Shown piece by piece: positions 10,918 to 19,576 of a DNA stretch of 64,000 nucleotides (position 1 is its first letter; each line of letters begins with the position of its first letter). Where the stretch lies: contig CAWIGP010000002.1 of assembly GCA_963835735.1 (NCBI GenBank), positions 1,426,001 to 1,490,000 on the forward strand, read 5' to 3'. This DNA comes from DASQMT01 sp963835735 (GTDB lineage: Bacteria > Actinomycetota > Thermoleophilia > Solirubrobacterales > Solirubrobacteraceae). The translations under genes were made by a program, and so were the position numbers. Under the pieces are notes generated by a model. That model was not told the origin of the DNA and searched no databases. It was given only the letters and a program-made list of their open reading frames with translations.

Positions 10918-12189
10918 TCAGCTGACGCTGGGTGAGACCGGCGCGGCGTCGGCGAGCAGCTCGTCGGCGACCCGGCGCAGGTCGGGGTCGAGGTGCCCAC
11001 ACAGCACGTCGCGCAGGATCGCCCGCAGGCTGGCGCCGAGCGAGGCCACCAGCGCCTCGACCGGCGGCTCCGGCCGCACGATCCCGGCGATCACCGCGCG
11101 CTCCATCGCGATCGCGCGGCGCAGGCCGGCGACGAGCTCCGCGCGGTCGTCGGGCGTCGCGCAGATCGCGGCCATGCGCTCGCACATGCGCTCGTAGCCG
11201 AGCGCGTCGGGCTCGGCGAACAGCGCGCGGGCGCACAGCAGCCAGTCGGTCAGCGCCTCGAGCGGCGTGCCGCGCTCGCAGCCGAGCTCGAACCGCCGCA
11301 GCGCCCAGGCCAGCTCGCCCGAGCGCGGCGTGCGGCGCGCGACGAGCGCACAGAACGCGCGCAGCGGATCCTCCTCGTCGGGCGCGAGCAGGCAGTCGCC
11401 GGTAGTGCGGCGCAGGCCGGTGGCGAGCGGGATCGCGAGCCACGGAGCGCCGTCGGTGCGCGCCCAGGCGGTGGGACCGAGCGCCGGCTCGGCGTCGTCC
11501 CACAGCCGCAGCGCGGTCTGCAGGCGGCGCAGCCGGCGGCCGGCCTGCTCGAGGCTGGGTCCGTCGCCGGCGTCCTGCTCGAGCGCGATCACCGCGACGG
11601 TGGCGTATTCGTCGCCGCGCAGTTCGGGCGGGGCGTCGACGAGCGCCACGCCGCGGACGAGCGTGGTCCCCTCGCCGAGCGCGACCTCCGCGGACTCGAT
11701 CACGAGGCCGTCGACCGGAGTGACGACGACCGACAGCGCGCAGCCTGCGTAGGCGGCATCCTCCAGCTCGCGAAAGGCCGTCTCGAAGCGCTGGGCGTCG
11801 AACGCGAAGTCGGTCGCGTCCGCCCAGATGGCTCCCAGGAACGCCTGCAGCGCGGCGTCGGCCTGCGAGCGCGCGTCGGAGCCGGGCGGACGCCGGCCGC
11901 GGGTGTGCAGGTAGCTCGGCAGGTCGGGTAGCGCCGTCATCCCCTGCATGGCGGGGACGTACGACGGGAGCCGGCCGAGCGCGCCGGCGCGCTCGGCCAG
12001 AAAGCGCTGCGTGAGCGGGCGATAGCAGTACAGCGGAGCGCTGGAGCGGGTGGGTGGGGCCGCATTCATCAGCTCGAACGGGATCTCGGCGCCGCCCGAG
12101 ACCTCCTCGGCCAGCTGCCACGCCGCCTCCTCCACGAAGGCGGCAAGTGTGTCGTGCAGCGCTCGGTTGTGCATGCGCCGCGTGTTCAA
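10918..12189 (-). CDS. Conserved hypothetical protein, soluble, about 420 residues
   Basis: I do not recognise a family. It is Ala/Arg/Leu-rich and apparently cytosolic, with no signal peptide or membrane segments. The N-terminal half contains LYCYRPLTQRF and a SYLHTRGRRPP motif; the C-terminal half is helical with several Cys (LLCARALF, ERMCERMAAICATPDD, LCGHLDPDLRR). A later start at ATG about 12174 (MHNRAL) is equally possible. It is convergent with the HIRAN gene and 55 nt downstream of an HxlR regulator gene on the same strand. Confidence 0.65.
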   Translation of the reverse strand: MNTRRMHNRALHDTLAAFVEEAAWQLAEEVSGGAEIPFELMNAAPPTRSSAPLYCYRPLTQRFLAERAGALGRLPSYVPAMQGMTALPDLPSYLHTRGRRPPGSDARSQADAALQAFLGAIWADATDFAFDAQRFETAFRELEDAAYAGCALSVVVTPVDGLVIESAEVALGEGTTLVRGVALVDAPPELRGDEYATVAVIALEQDAGDGPSLEQAGRRLRRLQTALRLWDDAEPALGPTAWARTDGAPWLAIPLATGLRRTTGDCLLAPDEEDPLRAFCALVARRTPRSGELAWALRRFELGCERGTPLEALTDWLLCARALFAEPDALGYERMCERMAAICATPDDRAELVAGLRRAIAMERAVIAGIVRPEPPVEALVASLGASLRAILRDVLCGHLDPDLRRVADELLADAAPVSPSVS

Positions 12190-12244
12190 CGCGCCGCGCG
12201 TGCCTCCTTCCGGCCGCAGGCGCCCTTGCAGTCCGGAGCGTGTG

Positions 12245-12595
12245 CTACGCGGCTACCGCGGCGGGCTCGACCGGCGTCGTGGCGCAGGCGCCCCCGAGCC
12301 ACTCGTTGCCGTACGTGCGCATCGACTCGATGATCGGGACGAGCGCGCGCCCCTTCTCGGTCAGCGCGTACTCGACCCGGGGCGGAACCTCGGAGAACGT
12401 CTCACGCGCGACGATGCCCTCCTCCTCGAGCGCGCGCAGGCGAAGCGAGAGCGTGCGCGGGGAGATGCCCTCGAGCGAACGCTCCAACTCGCAGAAGCGC
12501 GAGCGCTGCTCCGCCAGGTCGCGGATCACCAGGAGCGTCCACTTGCCGCAGACGATGTCTGCGGTGCGGCACACGGGACAGTCGGAGTTCGGCAT
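12245..12595 (-). CDS. HxlR-family transcriptional regulator
   Basis: 116 residues from ATG 12593-12595. The family signature is clear: CPVCRTADIVCGKWTLLVIRDL at the N-terminus, then a winged helix (RFCELERSLEGISPRTLSLRL, EEEGIVARETFSEVPPRVEY) and LTEKGRALVPIIESM. The N-terminal Cys pair is the conserved redox or ligand-sensing site of this family. A TTCACTAACTGAAGTGA semi-palindrome at about 12621-12637 lies between it and the HtrA stop and could be its operator. Confidence 0.9.
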   Translation of the reverse strand: MPNSDCPVCRTADIVCGKWTLLVIRDLAEQRSRFCELERSLEGISPRTLSLRLRALEEEGIVARETFSEVPPRVEYALTEKGRALVPIIESMRTYGNEWLGGACATTPVEPAAVAA

Positions 12596-12624
12596 ACGAA
12601 CTCGGATTCTACCGCAAGGCTTCA

Positions 12625-13509
12625 CTAACTGAAGTGAGCGGTGACCTCGCGTTCGTCGGTCCCGCGCACGACCGTGAGCGTCAGCTCGCCGCCCGCTTCG
12701 AGCGCATCGAACAGCTCGTCGTAGCCCTGCAGCGGGCGGTCGCCGGCGGCGACGAGCAGGTCGCCCGGCTCGAGCCCCGCGACGGCGGCCGGGCTGTCGG
12801 GCTCCACGGCGCGGACGAGCAGCCCGTCGCGCTCCGGCAGCCCGACGGCCGCGCGCAGCCGGCGAGCGGCGCGCGGAGGCGCGAGCGCCACGCCGAGCCG
12901 CGGCCGCGCCGGCGCCTCGCCACGCGCGAGCGCCTCGATGCGCGCGTGGAGCGTCGCGTCGGCCGGGAGCGCAAGCAGAAGGCCGCCCTCCATGCGGATC
13001 GAGTTGATGCCGAGCAGCCGCCCGTCGGCGTCGACCAGCGGGCCGCCGGAGGAGCCGCGCGGGAGCGGCGCGGAGTGCTCGATCGATCCGCGGATGCGGC
13101 GGCCGCGCGGCCCGCGGAAGCTGCGCCCGGTCGCGCTCACGAGCCCGAACGTGGTGCGCAGGCCGCGCCCGCCCGGGTCGGCAAGCGCGAACACCGGCTG
13201 GCCGGCGCGGACGTCGGCGACGATCGCAGGGTCCCAGGCGACCGCGGGCGCGCCGCCGGTGTCGACCTCGATCACGGCGACGTCGATATCTGCATCCTGC
13301 CCCGCGACCCGGCCGTGCGCGACCTCGCCGTCGGGCCGCCGGACGGCCACCTCATCGCCGCGCAGGACGTGCGCATTGGTGAGCACACGGCCGTCGGCGA
13401 TGACCACGCCGGAGCCGCGTCCCCAGCCGCGCCCGAGCCCGATGACGGACGGCCCGACCCGCTCTTCGACGGCGGTCACCGCGGCCTGCAGCTCATCCAG
13501 GAACGTCAT
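12625..13509 (-). CDS. HtrA/DegP-like trypsin-fold serine protease with PDZ domain
   Basis: 294 residues from ATG 13507-13509. Catalytic triad is visible: His in VLTNAHVLRG, Asp in DADIDVAVIEV, Ser in RGSSGGPLVDADG. A single PDZ domain follows (LGVALAPPRAARRLR through AGLEPGDLLVAAGDRPL). Unlike usual HtrA proteins it has no signal peptide or transmembrane anchor in this reading, suggesting a cytosolic protease or a leader not recognised here. It is divergent from a second HxlR regulator, with a perfect palindrome between them. Confidence 0.88.
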   Translation of the reverse strand: MTFLDELQAAVTAVEERVGPSVIGLGRGWGRGSGVVIADGRVLTNAHVLRGDEVAVRRPDGEVAHGRVAGQDADIDVAVIEVDTGGAPAVAWDPAIVADVRAGQPVFALADPGGRGLRTTFGLVSATGRSFRGPRGRRIRGSIEHSAPLPRGSSGGPLVDADGRLLGINSIRMEGGLLLALPADATLHARIEALARGEAPARPRLGVALAPPRAARRLRAAVGLPERDGLLVRAVEPDSPAAVAGLEPGDLLVAAGDRPLQGYDELFDALEAGGELTLTVVRGTDEREVTAHFS

Positions 13510-13627
13510 TGCGCCTCGTCCTTTCGAATCTTGGTGCCGCCGGCCGGCCCGGTCGCCCTCCCGGGCTGAGCCCGCCGGCGGCCTTGCTGCCTCCCCGCCC
13601 GAACCGTCAGCCGGGTCGAAGAGCAGT

Positions 13628-13646
13628 GACTTGCAACTTGCAAGTC
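13628..13646. promoter_or_regulatory. Palindromic operator between htrA-like and hxlR-like genes
   Basis: Perfect inverted repeat GACTTGCAA-C-TTGCAAGTC in the 176-bp divergent region. The position suits binding by the HxlR regulator encoded just downstream, controlling itself and the protease gene. Confidence 0.65.
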
Positions 13647-13685
13647 GCACGGTATCACGCGCCGCGCAGTAGCCTCTGGAGCGCC

Positions 13686-14123
13686 ATGGGCCACCGTCGC
13701 CATCACGTCCACGCGCCGCCCTCCCCGCTCGCCGACGCGCTCGCACGCGTCGGCGACCGCTGGACGCTGCTTGTGGTAGCGGCGCTGCTCGAGGGCGAGA
13801 AGCGCTTCAACGAGCTGCAGGACGAGCTCGACGGGATCGCCCCCAACGTACTGAGCGGCCGACTGAAGGCGCTCGTCGAGCAGGCGCTGGTCGTCGCGCG
13901 CCCGTATTCGGAGCGCCCGCCGCGCTTCGTCTACGAGCTGAGCGAGAGCGGGCGCGAGCTGGCCGGCGCGCTGCGGCTGCTCGCCGACTGGGGAGCGCGC
14001 ACGGCGGGCGATGCCGAGCCGTTGCGCCATTCGGTCTGCGGCACCGCGGTCGAGGCGCGCTGGTGGTGCCCGGACTGCGAGATGGTCGTGGACGACGCCG
14101 ACGACGACGTAGTCCACGTCTGA
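13686..14123 (+). CDS. HxlR-family regulator with C-terminal zinc-ribbon-like tail
   Basis: 145 residues from ATG 13686, 10 nt after a TAGCCT box. Winged-helix core (VGDRWTLLVVAALLEGEKRFNEL, ERPPRFVYELSESGREL). The family's N-terminal Cys is missing; instead the C-terminus has HSVCGTAVEARWWCPDCEM, a Cys-rich zinc-ribbon-like module. It is divergent from the HtrA-like protease and very probably regulates it through the palindrome at 13628-13646. Confidence 0.88.
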   Translation: MGHRRHHVHAPPSPLADALARVGDRWTLLVVAALLEGEKRFNELQDELDGIAPNVLSGRLKALVEQALVVARPYSERPPRFVYELSESGRELAGALRLLADWGARTAGDAEPLRHSVCGTAVEARWWCPDCEMVVDDADDDVVHV

Positions 14124-14185
14124 CGACCGGCTGGGCTGGCCGGTCGGCTAGGTCGGCGTCCGCTGCGCGGCGCTAGCGTCGCCGC

Positions 14186-14866
14186 GTGACAGTGACCGCG
14201 GTCTGCGTGGCGCTCGTGGCCGTGGGCGTCCTCATCATCGTTCGCTGGGGCTCCGACGCCCCCGCCGATCGTCCGCCCGGGCCGTCACGGTCGCGGCCGG
14301 CGCAGGCCGCTCGCTACGCGGGCGCCCTCGCCGTGGCGGGCGCGGCGGCGGGAGTGCTCGCCGCGGGCGCCGGCGGCCGGCTGGTGATGCGGCTGCTCGC
14401 GATCACCAGCCCCGAGTCGCACGGGGCACTCACGGAGGCGCAGGCGACGATCGGCGAGATCACGGTCGGCGGCACGCTCGGGTTCGTCGTGTTCATCGGG
14501 TTGCCGGCCGGCCTGCTGTCGGCGCTGCTGTACGCGCTCGCAGGCCCCGTGCTGCCGCGCGGTCGCGCCGGCGGCATCGTGCTCGGAGCGCTGCTGCTCG
14601 TGCTCGTCGGCTCTCGCCTCGAGCCCTTCCGAGCGGACAACATCGACTTCGCACTGGTCGGGCCGGCCTGGCTCGCGGTGCTGGCGTTCACCGCGCTCGC
14701 GCTGTTTCAGGGCGTGCTCGTCGTCGTGCTGGCCGCGCGGCTCGCTCCGGCGAGACCGGCGGCGCTCCGCCTGCCGGTGAACGCGGGGAGGATCGCGATC
14801 GCGGTCCTGCTGTTGGCGGCGCTGCCCGGGTTCGCCGGCTCGGTGACGGACATCCTGGCCGGTTAG
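14186..14866 (+). CDS. Integral membrane protein, about six transmembrane segments
   Basis: 226 residues, strongly hydrophobic with clear segments near residues 3-19, 42-62, 95-120, 128-145, 155-180 and 198-218. One charged loop (RLVMRLLAITSPESHGALTEAQATIGE) lies between segments 2 and 3. No family recognised. GTG start 6 nt after TAGCGT (14174-14179), so the transcript is probably leaderless. Convergent with the AIM24 gene, overlapping by 4 nt. Confidence 0.7.
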   Translation: MTVTAVCVALVAVGVLIIVRWGSDAPADRPPGPSRSRPAQAARYAGALAVAGAAAGVLAAGAGGRLVMRLLAITSPESHGALTEAQATIGEITVGGTLGFVVFIGLPAGLLSALLYALAGPVLPRGRAGGIVLGALLLVLVGSRLEPFRADNIDFALVGPAWLAVLAFTALALFQGVLVVVLAARLAPARPAALRLPVNAGRIAIAVLLLAALPGFAGSVTDILAG

Positions 14867-15537
14867 CCGCGGACGGCGACGACCTGACCCTCGGACGGCT
14901 GCACGAGCACCCAGCCCTGGCCGGAGAACGCCATCTGGAGCGTCTCGCCGGAGCTCTTGCCGATCAGGTTCTTCATCTTGAAGTCGGTCCTGATCGACGT
15001 CGAGACGCCGGACGACCACGTGATCGCGGCCTGTGCGTCGGCGAACGTCGGCGCCTGCGCGACGTTGAGCAGCACCGGTGGCCCGTCGGACAGGATCGCC
15101 ACCCAGCCGGTGCCCTTCAGCTCGAGGTTGTAGAGCCCGCCGGCCATCGCACCGGACGCGCCGCCCTGGACGCGCTTGATGTCCCAGTCGATGTCGGCGT
15201 CGAACGCGAGCAGGTTGGGGCCGTTGACCGTGATGAAGTCGTTCTCGAGGTAGATCAGGTGAATGTCCTGCGCCTGGTCGGCGAGGAACACCTCACCGCT
15301 GCCGCCCATCCTCATCAGGTCCGTGCCCTCGCCGGTCATGGCCTTCTTCATCATCCGCCCGAGCCCGCCCGACCCGGCGTGCTCGAACGACACCTCCCCC
15401 TGGTAGGCGACCATCGAGCCGGCCTTCGCGCGGATGTCGCCGGACGAGCCGAGCCGGACCTTCAGGAGCTTCGAGTTCTGGAGGGCGAACGCGTCCTGGG
15501 ATTGCGTCTCGTTGAACTGCGCCAGTGTCGTCTGCAC
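14863..15537 (-). CDS. AIM24 family protein (TIGR00266-like)
   Basis: 224 residues. Beta-rich sequence with repeats of the kind KVRLGSSGDIRAKAGSMVAYQG, GSGEVFLADQAQDIHLIYL and GLYNLELKGTGWVAILSDG, typical of the AIM24/DUF124 trimeric beta-prism fold. Bacterial functions are poorly known; the mitochondrial homologue organises cristae. No signal peptide, so cytoplasmic or membrane-associated. GTG start about 8 nt after a TAGCTT box. Confidence 0.85.
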   Translation of the reverse strand: MQTTLAQFNETQSQDAFALQNSKLLKVRLGSSGDIRAKAGSMVAYQGEVSFEHAGSGGLGRMMKKAMTGEGTDLMRMGGSGEVFLADQAQDIHLIYLENDFITVNGPNLLAFDADIDWDIKRVQGGASGAMAGGLYNLELKGTGWVAILSDGPPVLLNVAQAPTFADAQAAITWSSGVSTSIRTDFKMKNLIGKSSGETLQMAFSGQGWVLVQPSEGQVVAVRG

Positions 15538-15551
15538 GCCGCCGGAAGCTA

Positions 15552-16802
15552 CTAGAAGCCCGGCGGAGGAGCGGAGTGCGGCGGCGGCGCGGACGGAACC
15601 GGCGCCGCGACCGGCGGCGCCTGCGGTGCGGCCTCGGGTACCTCGACCGTCGCCACCCCGGGGGGCGGCGCGGCGGGCTCGTCGGGCGTGTAGCCGGGCC
15701 CCTGCGCCTGGCCCTCGCCCTTGCGCTTGCCGCCCGCGGCGACCATCAGCTTGAAGTCGTGCGGCGAGGTCGCCACGTGGACGGCCTCGTCCATCGTGAT
15801 CCGCCCGGCCTCGAGGTGCTGGAGCAGATGCTGGTCGAACGTCTGCATCCCGTAGTAGCCGCCCTCGGCGATCACCTCGGGGAGCTGCCCGGTCAGCTTG
15901 GGGTCGAGGATCATGTCGTGCACCCGCCCGGTCATGACGAGGATCTCGGCGGTGGCGACGCGGCCGTGGCCGTCGGCCGTCCGCACGAGCCGCTGCGACA
16001 CGATCCCCTTCAGCGTGCCGGCGATCATCGCCCGCGCCTGTGACTGCTGGTGCGGCTCGAAGAAGTCGATGATGCGGTTGATCGACTCCGACGCGTCGAC
16101 CGTGTGCAGCGTCGAGAGCACGAGGTGGCCCGTCTCGGCCGCGCTCAGCGCGGTCTGGACGGTCTCCTCGTCGCGCATCTCGCCGACGAGGATCACGTCG
16201 GGGTCCTGGCGCAGCACGCGCCGCAGCGCGCGCTTGAAGGACGCGGTGTCCTGCCCGACCTCGCGCTGGTTGACGATCGAGCTGCGGTCGGGGTGCAGGA
16301 ACTCGATCGGATCCTCGATCGTGACGATGTGCTTGTGCATCGTCCGGTTCATGTGGTCGATCATCGCCGCGAGCGTGGTCGACTTGCCCGAGCCGGTGGT
16401 GCCGGTGAGCAGGACGATCCCGCGCTCCTCCTCGGCCAGCCGGCGGATCACCGGCGGCAGCGAGAGCTCGTCGATCGACTTGATGTTGACCGGGATCGCG
16501 CGCAGGACGAGCGAGACGAAGCCCTTCTGGCGGAACGCGTTGACACGGAAGCGGGCGAGGCCCTCCAGCGCATAGGAGAAGTCGACCTCGTTCTCGGCCT
16601 CGAACTCGGCCAGCTTGTTTGGGTCGCCGAGCATCTCGTGCAGCACCCGTTCGGTGTCCTGCGGCGTGAGGCGCTCGCTGCCGCTGATCGGCTCGAGCTT
16701 GCCGTGCAGCCGGACCAGCGGATAGGCGGGCACCTTGAGGTGGAGATCGGAGCCCTCGGCGGCGATCAGATACCGCAGGGCGTGGTCGAGATCGAAAGGC
16801 AT
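15552..16802 (-). CDS. pilT: Type IV pilus retraction ATPase PilT
   Basis: 416 residues, the first about 345 being canonical PilT: N-terminal PAS-like domain (AAEGSDLHLKVPAYPLVRLHG), Walker A GTTGSGKSTT, Asp box VTIEDPIEFLH, Walker B DVILVGEMRD, and His box ETGHLVLSTLHT. It powers pilus disassembly and twitching at the cytoplasmic face. The last about 70 residues are a Pro/Ala tail ending SAPPPGF, longer than in standard PilT. No other pilus genes are present in the window. Confidence 0.93.
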   Translation of the reverse strand: MPFDLDHALRYLIAAEGSDLHLKVPAYPLVRLHGKLEPISGSERLTPQDTERVLHEMLGDPNKLAEFEAENEVDFSYALEGLARFRVNAFRQKGFVSLVLRAIPVNIKSIDELSLPPVIRRLAEEERGIVLLTGTTGSGKSTTLAAMIDHMNRTMHKHIVTIEDPIEFLHPDRSSIVNQREVGQDTASFKRALRRVLRQDPDVILVGEMRDEETVQTALSAAETGHLVLSTLHTVDASESINRIIDFFEPHQQSQARAMIAGTLKGIVSQRLVRTADGHGRVATAEILVMTGRVHDMILDPKLTGQLPEVIAEGGYYGMQTFDQHLLQHLEAGRITMDEAVHVATSPHDFKLMVAAGGKRKGEGQAQGPGYTPDEPAAPPPGVATVEVPEAAPQAPPVAAPVPSAPPPHSAPPPGF

Positions 16803-16830
16803 CAGGCCCTACATCGGCCCCGCTCCGGCG

Positions 16831-17436
16831 CTACTTGAGCAGCCGCTCCCAGGCGGCGAGCGCCGCGTCGGCGATCGCGTGCAACTCGGCGTTGGTCGCG
16901 CCGTCGCGCGCCTTGATCGACATGCCGTCGAGCACGGTCGAGTAGAAGTGCGCGAGCGCGGCCGTGTCGGCGCCCGCCGGCAGATCGCCGTCCGCGATCC
17001 CGCGGTCGAGCCGGGCGCGCAGCCGCTCGACCGCTGCGCGCCGCTCCTCGGCGAGCCCTTCGCGGATCCCCGAGTGCTCGGGCGTGCCCACCGGCGCCCC
17101 GAGAACGAGCATGCAGCCGAGCGGGGTCGCCGGATCGGTGTAGTCGTCGGCGTTGTCGTGCAGCATCGCCGCGACCGCCGCGTAAGCGGTCGGCTCGCGG
17201 GCCAGCGCGCGGTCGGTCGGCGAGTCCTCGGCGTAGCTCGCCACCGCCTCGCGGAACAGCTCCTCCTTGCTGCCGAACGCGGCGTACAGGCTGGGCGCCG
17301 CGATCCCCATCGCCGCCGTCAGGTCGGCGATCGACGTGCCCTCGTAGCCCTGCTCCCAGAACAGCACGACCGCGCGGCGCAGGGCGAGGTCGCGATCGAA
17401 GGTGCGGGGCCGTCCGCGGGTGGCCATCGGGTCCAT
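16831..17436 (-). CDS. TetR-family transcriptional repressor
   Basis: 201 residues. N-terminal TetR helix-turn-helix (RAVVLFWEQGYEGTSIADLT, PSLYAAFGSKEELFREAV) and an all-helical ligand domain containing GCMLVLGA and TVLDGMSIKARDG. Starts at MDPMATRGRP or at the inner Met. It is divergent from an SDR and an SMR transporter gene, with a strong operator between them, so it most likely represses that pair and itself. Confidence 0.9.
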   Translation of the reverse strand: MDPMATRGRPRTFDRDLALRRAVVLFWEQGYEGTSIADLTAAMGIAAPSLYAAFGSKEELFREAVASYAEDSPTDRALAREPTAYAAVAAMLHDNADDYTDPATPLGCMLVLGAPVGTPEHSGIREGLAEERRAAVERLRARLDRGIADGDLPAGADTAALAHFYSTVLDGMSIKARDGATNAELHAIADAALAAWERLLK

Positions 17437-17451
17437 TGTGTACAGTTCCTA

Positions 17452-17475
17452 TTTCTGTAGCGATCACTATAGAAA
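17452..17475. promoter_or_regulatory. TetR-type operator
   Basis: Imperfect inverted repeat TTTCTGTAG-CGATCA-CTATAGAAA (8 of 9 arm positions match) in the short region between the TetR gene and the SDR gene. The geometry is typical of operators of local TetR regulators. Confidence 0.75.
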
Positions 17476-17487
17476 GGCTGGCTGAGG

Positions 17488-18225
17488 ATGGAACTGGACG
17501 GCAAGGTGGCGCTTGTGACCGGCGGCAGCCGCGGCATCGGCGCGGCGGTGGCGGAGCGTCTGGCAGCGGACGGCGCCGACGTCGCGCTCACCTACGTGCG
17601 GCACGACGAGGCGGCCGCGCGCGTTACCGGGCGCGTGCGGGCGCGTGGCCGGCGCGCGCTGGCGATGCGGGCCGACGGCACCGACGCCGGCGCGGCGGCG
17701 GCGGCCGTCGAGCGCGCCGCGGAGGAGCTCGGCCGGCTCGACATCCTGGTCGCCAGCGCAGGCGTCTACCCGTACGGCCCGGTCGAGGACGTGACGCTGG
17801 AGCAGCTCGACGACACGCTCGCGCTGCACGTGCGCGGCGTGTTCGTCGCCGCGCAAGCGGCGGTGCGGCGGATGGAGGACGGCGGCCGCGTGATCGCGAT
17901 CGGATCCTGCTACGCGGACCGCGTGCCGGTCCCCGGGATCGCCCTGTACGCGATGAGCAAGGCCGCGCTCGGCGGGCTCGCCCGTGGGCTGGCGCGCGAG
18001 CTCGGCCCGCGCGGGATCACCGCCAACGTCGTCCACCCCGGCCCGACCGACACCGACATGAACCCCGCGGACGGCGACGATGCCGAGCCGCAAGCCGCTC
18101 AGACCGCGCTCGGGCGGTTCGGGGCGGCCGCCGAGATTGCCGCCACGGTCGCACATCTCGCCGGTCCGGGCGGGCGCTGGGTCACGGGCGCCGAGATCGC
18201 GGTCGACGGCGGGGCGAACGCCTGA
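17488..18225 (+). CDS. Short-chain dehydrogenase/reductase (SDR)
   Basis: 245 residues. Classical SDR: TGGSRGIG cofactor motif, DILVASAG (variant of NNAG), catalytic YAMSK, and C-terminal GGRWVTGAEIAVDGG. Glycine motif and early charged residues suggest NADP(H). Substrate unknown. First gene of a two-gene unit; its TGA overlaps the ATG of the SMR transporter by 1 nt. Divergent from the TetR regulator. Confidence 0.9.
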   Translation: MELDGKVALVTGGSRGIGAAVAERLAADGADVALTYVRHDEAAARVTGRVRARGRRALAMRADGTDAGAAAAAVERAAEELGRLDILVASAGVYPYGPVEDVTLEQLDDTLALHVRGVFVAAQAAVRRMEDGGRVIAIGSCYADRVPVPGIALYAMSKAALGGLARGLARELGPRGITANVVHPGPTDTDMNPADGDDAEPQAAQTALGRFGAAAEIAATVAHLAGPGGRWVTGAEIAVDGGANA

Positions 18226-18539
18226 TGGCCTGGGCTCTGCTGCTGGTCGCCGCGGTCTTCGAGGTCACTTGGGCGCTCGCGCTCAAGGAGGCCGACGGCT
18301 TCACGCGCGCCGTGCCCGCCGCCGTCGGCGTGACCACCGCGGTGGTGAGCGTCGTGCTGCTGGTGCTCGCGCTGCGCGACCTGCCGGTCGGCACGGCGTA
18401 CGCGGTCTGGACCGGGCTCGGCGCGGTCGGAGTCGCGCTCGCCGGCATCCTGCTGCTCGGCGAGAGCGCCTCGGCGGCGCGGCTCGCGTGCCTCGCGCTC
18501 GTGACCGCCGGCGTGGCCGGGCTGCGCGTGTTCGAGTGA
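18225..18539 (+). CDS. Small multidrug resistance (SMR) family transporter
   Basis: 104 residues, four transmembrane segments. Conserved membrane-embedded Glu in AAVFEVTWALALK, GTAYAVWTGLGAVG in helix 3, and GILLLGES before helix 4. SMR proteins act as dual-topology dimers exporting quaternary cations or guanidinium by proton exchange. FEVTWA and ALKEADGFTR lean toward the SugE/Gdx side, but the substrate class is not certain. Under the neighbouring TetR's likely control. Confidence 0.9.
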   Translation: MAWALLLVAAVFEVTWALALKEADGFTRAVPAAVGVTTAVVSVVLLVLALRDLPVGTAYAVWTGLGAVGVALAGILLLGESASAARLACLALVTAGVAGLRVFE

Positions 18540-18543
18540 GCGG

Positions 18544-19500
18544 TCAGAGCTCGATGCGGCTGCCCACGCCGGTCTCGCGCGCCTTCGCCAGCACCAGCGC
18601 GGCGGCCGCCGCGTCCTGCACGGCCACGCCGACCGACCTGTAGACGGTGATCTGGCCGGGCGCCGTGCGCCCGGGCCGGGTGCCGGCGACGAGCTCGCCG
18701 ATCTCGGCATGCACGCGCGCGCCCGCCAGCTCGCTCGCACCGGCCGGCGGCGGGGCGAGCGCGGTCTCGCGCGATTCGACCACGACGAGCGCGTCGGCCA
18801 CCGTCGCGTCGTCGAGCTCGCGCCCGCCCGGGTTGTAGCCGACCGACGTGACGTGCACTCCTGGTGAGAGCCAGTCGCGCCGGATCACCGGCTCGCGCGC
18901 ATGCGTCGCGGCGCACACGACGTCCGCGCCGCGCACCGCCTCCTCGACCGAGCGGGCGGAGCGCGCCGGCAGCCCCTCCGCGCGCAGCTCGCCGGCGAGC
19001 GTCTCCGCCTTGTCGGCACTGCGGCCCGCGATCCGCAGCTCGGCGATCTCGCGCACGAGCGGCACGGCGCGCGCGTGGGCGCGAGCCTGGACGCCGGTGC
19101 CCACGATCGCAAGCACGCGTGCGTCGGCGCGGGCGAGCAGCCGGACCGACAGCGCCGAGCCTGCGGCGGTGCGCAGCTCGGTGATCGCCGTCGCGTCCAG
19201 CAGCGCGACGGGCTCGCCCGTCTCGGGGTCGAACGCGCACAGCACCGCCTGGTGCGTCGGCAGCGGACCGTCCGCGTTGCCCGGGAACAGCGTCACGAGC
19301 TTCGCGGTCAGCGCGTCCAGCGAAGGGACGTAGCCGGGCATCGCCGCCAGCAGCCCCTCGCGCTCGGGAACAAGCGCCGCGACGCGGGCCGGCGCGCCGG
19401 CGCGTCCGGCGCTGAGGTCGGCCATCGCGCTCGCGAGCGCGTCGATCAGCGCGCGCGGGTCCAGCAGCGACTCGACCTCGCTGCGCGAGAGGACCAGCAC
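18544..19500 (-). CDS. Ornithine cyclodeaminase / mu-crystallin family protein
   Basis: 318 residues. Rossmann motif VLAIVGTGVQARAHA, substrate-side KLVTLFPGNAD and ALLDATAITELRTAA, and GVHVTSVGYNPGGRELDD near the end fit the family. Members use NAD(P) on ornithine, alanine, lysine or cyclic imines; this sequence does not fix which. Convergent with the SMR gene. It is divergent from an arginase-family gene, so both may serve Arg/ornithine metabolism (inference). Confidence 0.88.
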   Translation of the reverse strand: MLVLSRSEVESLLDPRALIDALASAMADLSAGRAGAPARVAALVPEREGLLAAMPGYVPSLDALTAKLVTLFPGNADGPLPTHQAVLCAFDPETGEPVALLDATAITELRTAAGSALSVRLLARADARVLAIVGTGVQARAHARAVPLVREIAELRIAGRSADKAETLAGELRAEGLPARSARSVEEAVRGADVVCAATHAREPVIRRDWLSPGVHVTSVGYNPGGRELDDATVADALVVVESRETALAPPPAGASELAGARVHAEIGELVAGTRPGRTAPGQITVYRSVGVAVQDAAAAALVLAKARETGVGSRIEL

Positions 19501-19576
19501 CGGGCCTCAGTCGCCGGCCGAGCCGATCGCGACGGTCGAGCGCATGGGGCGCAATCCTGCCTGATCGCTGCGTATC

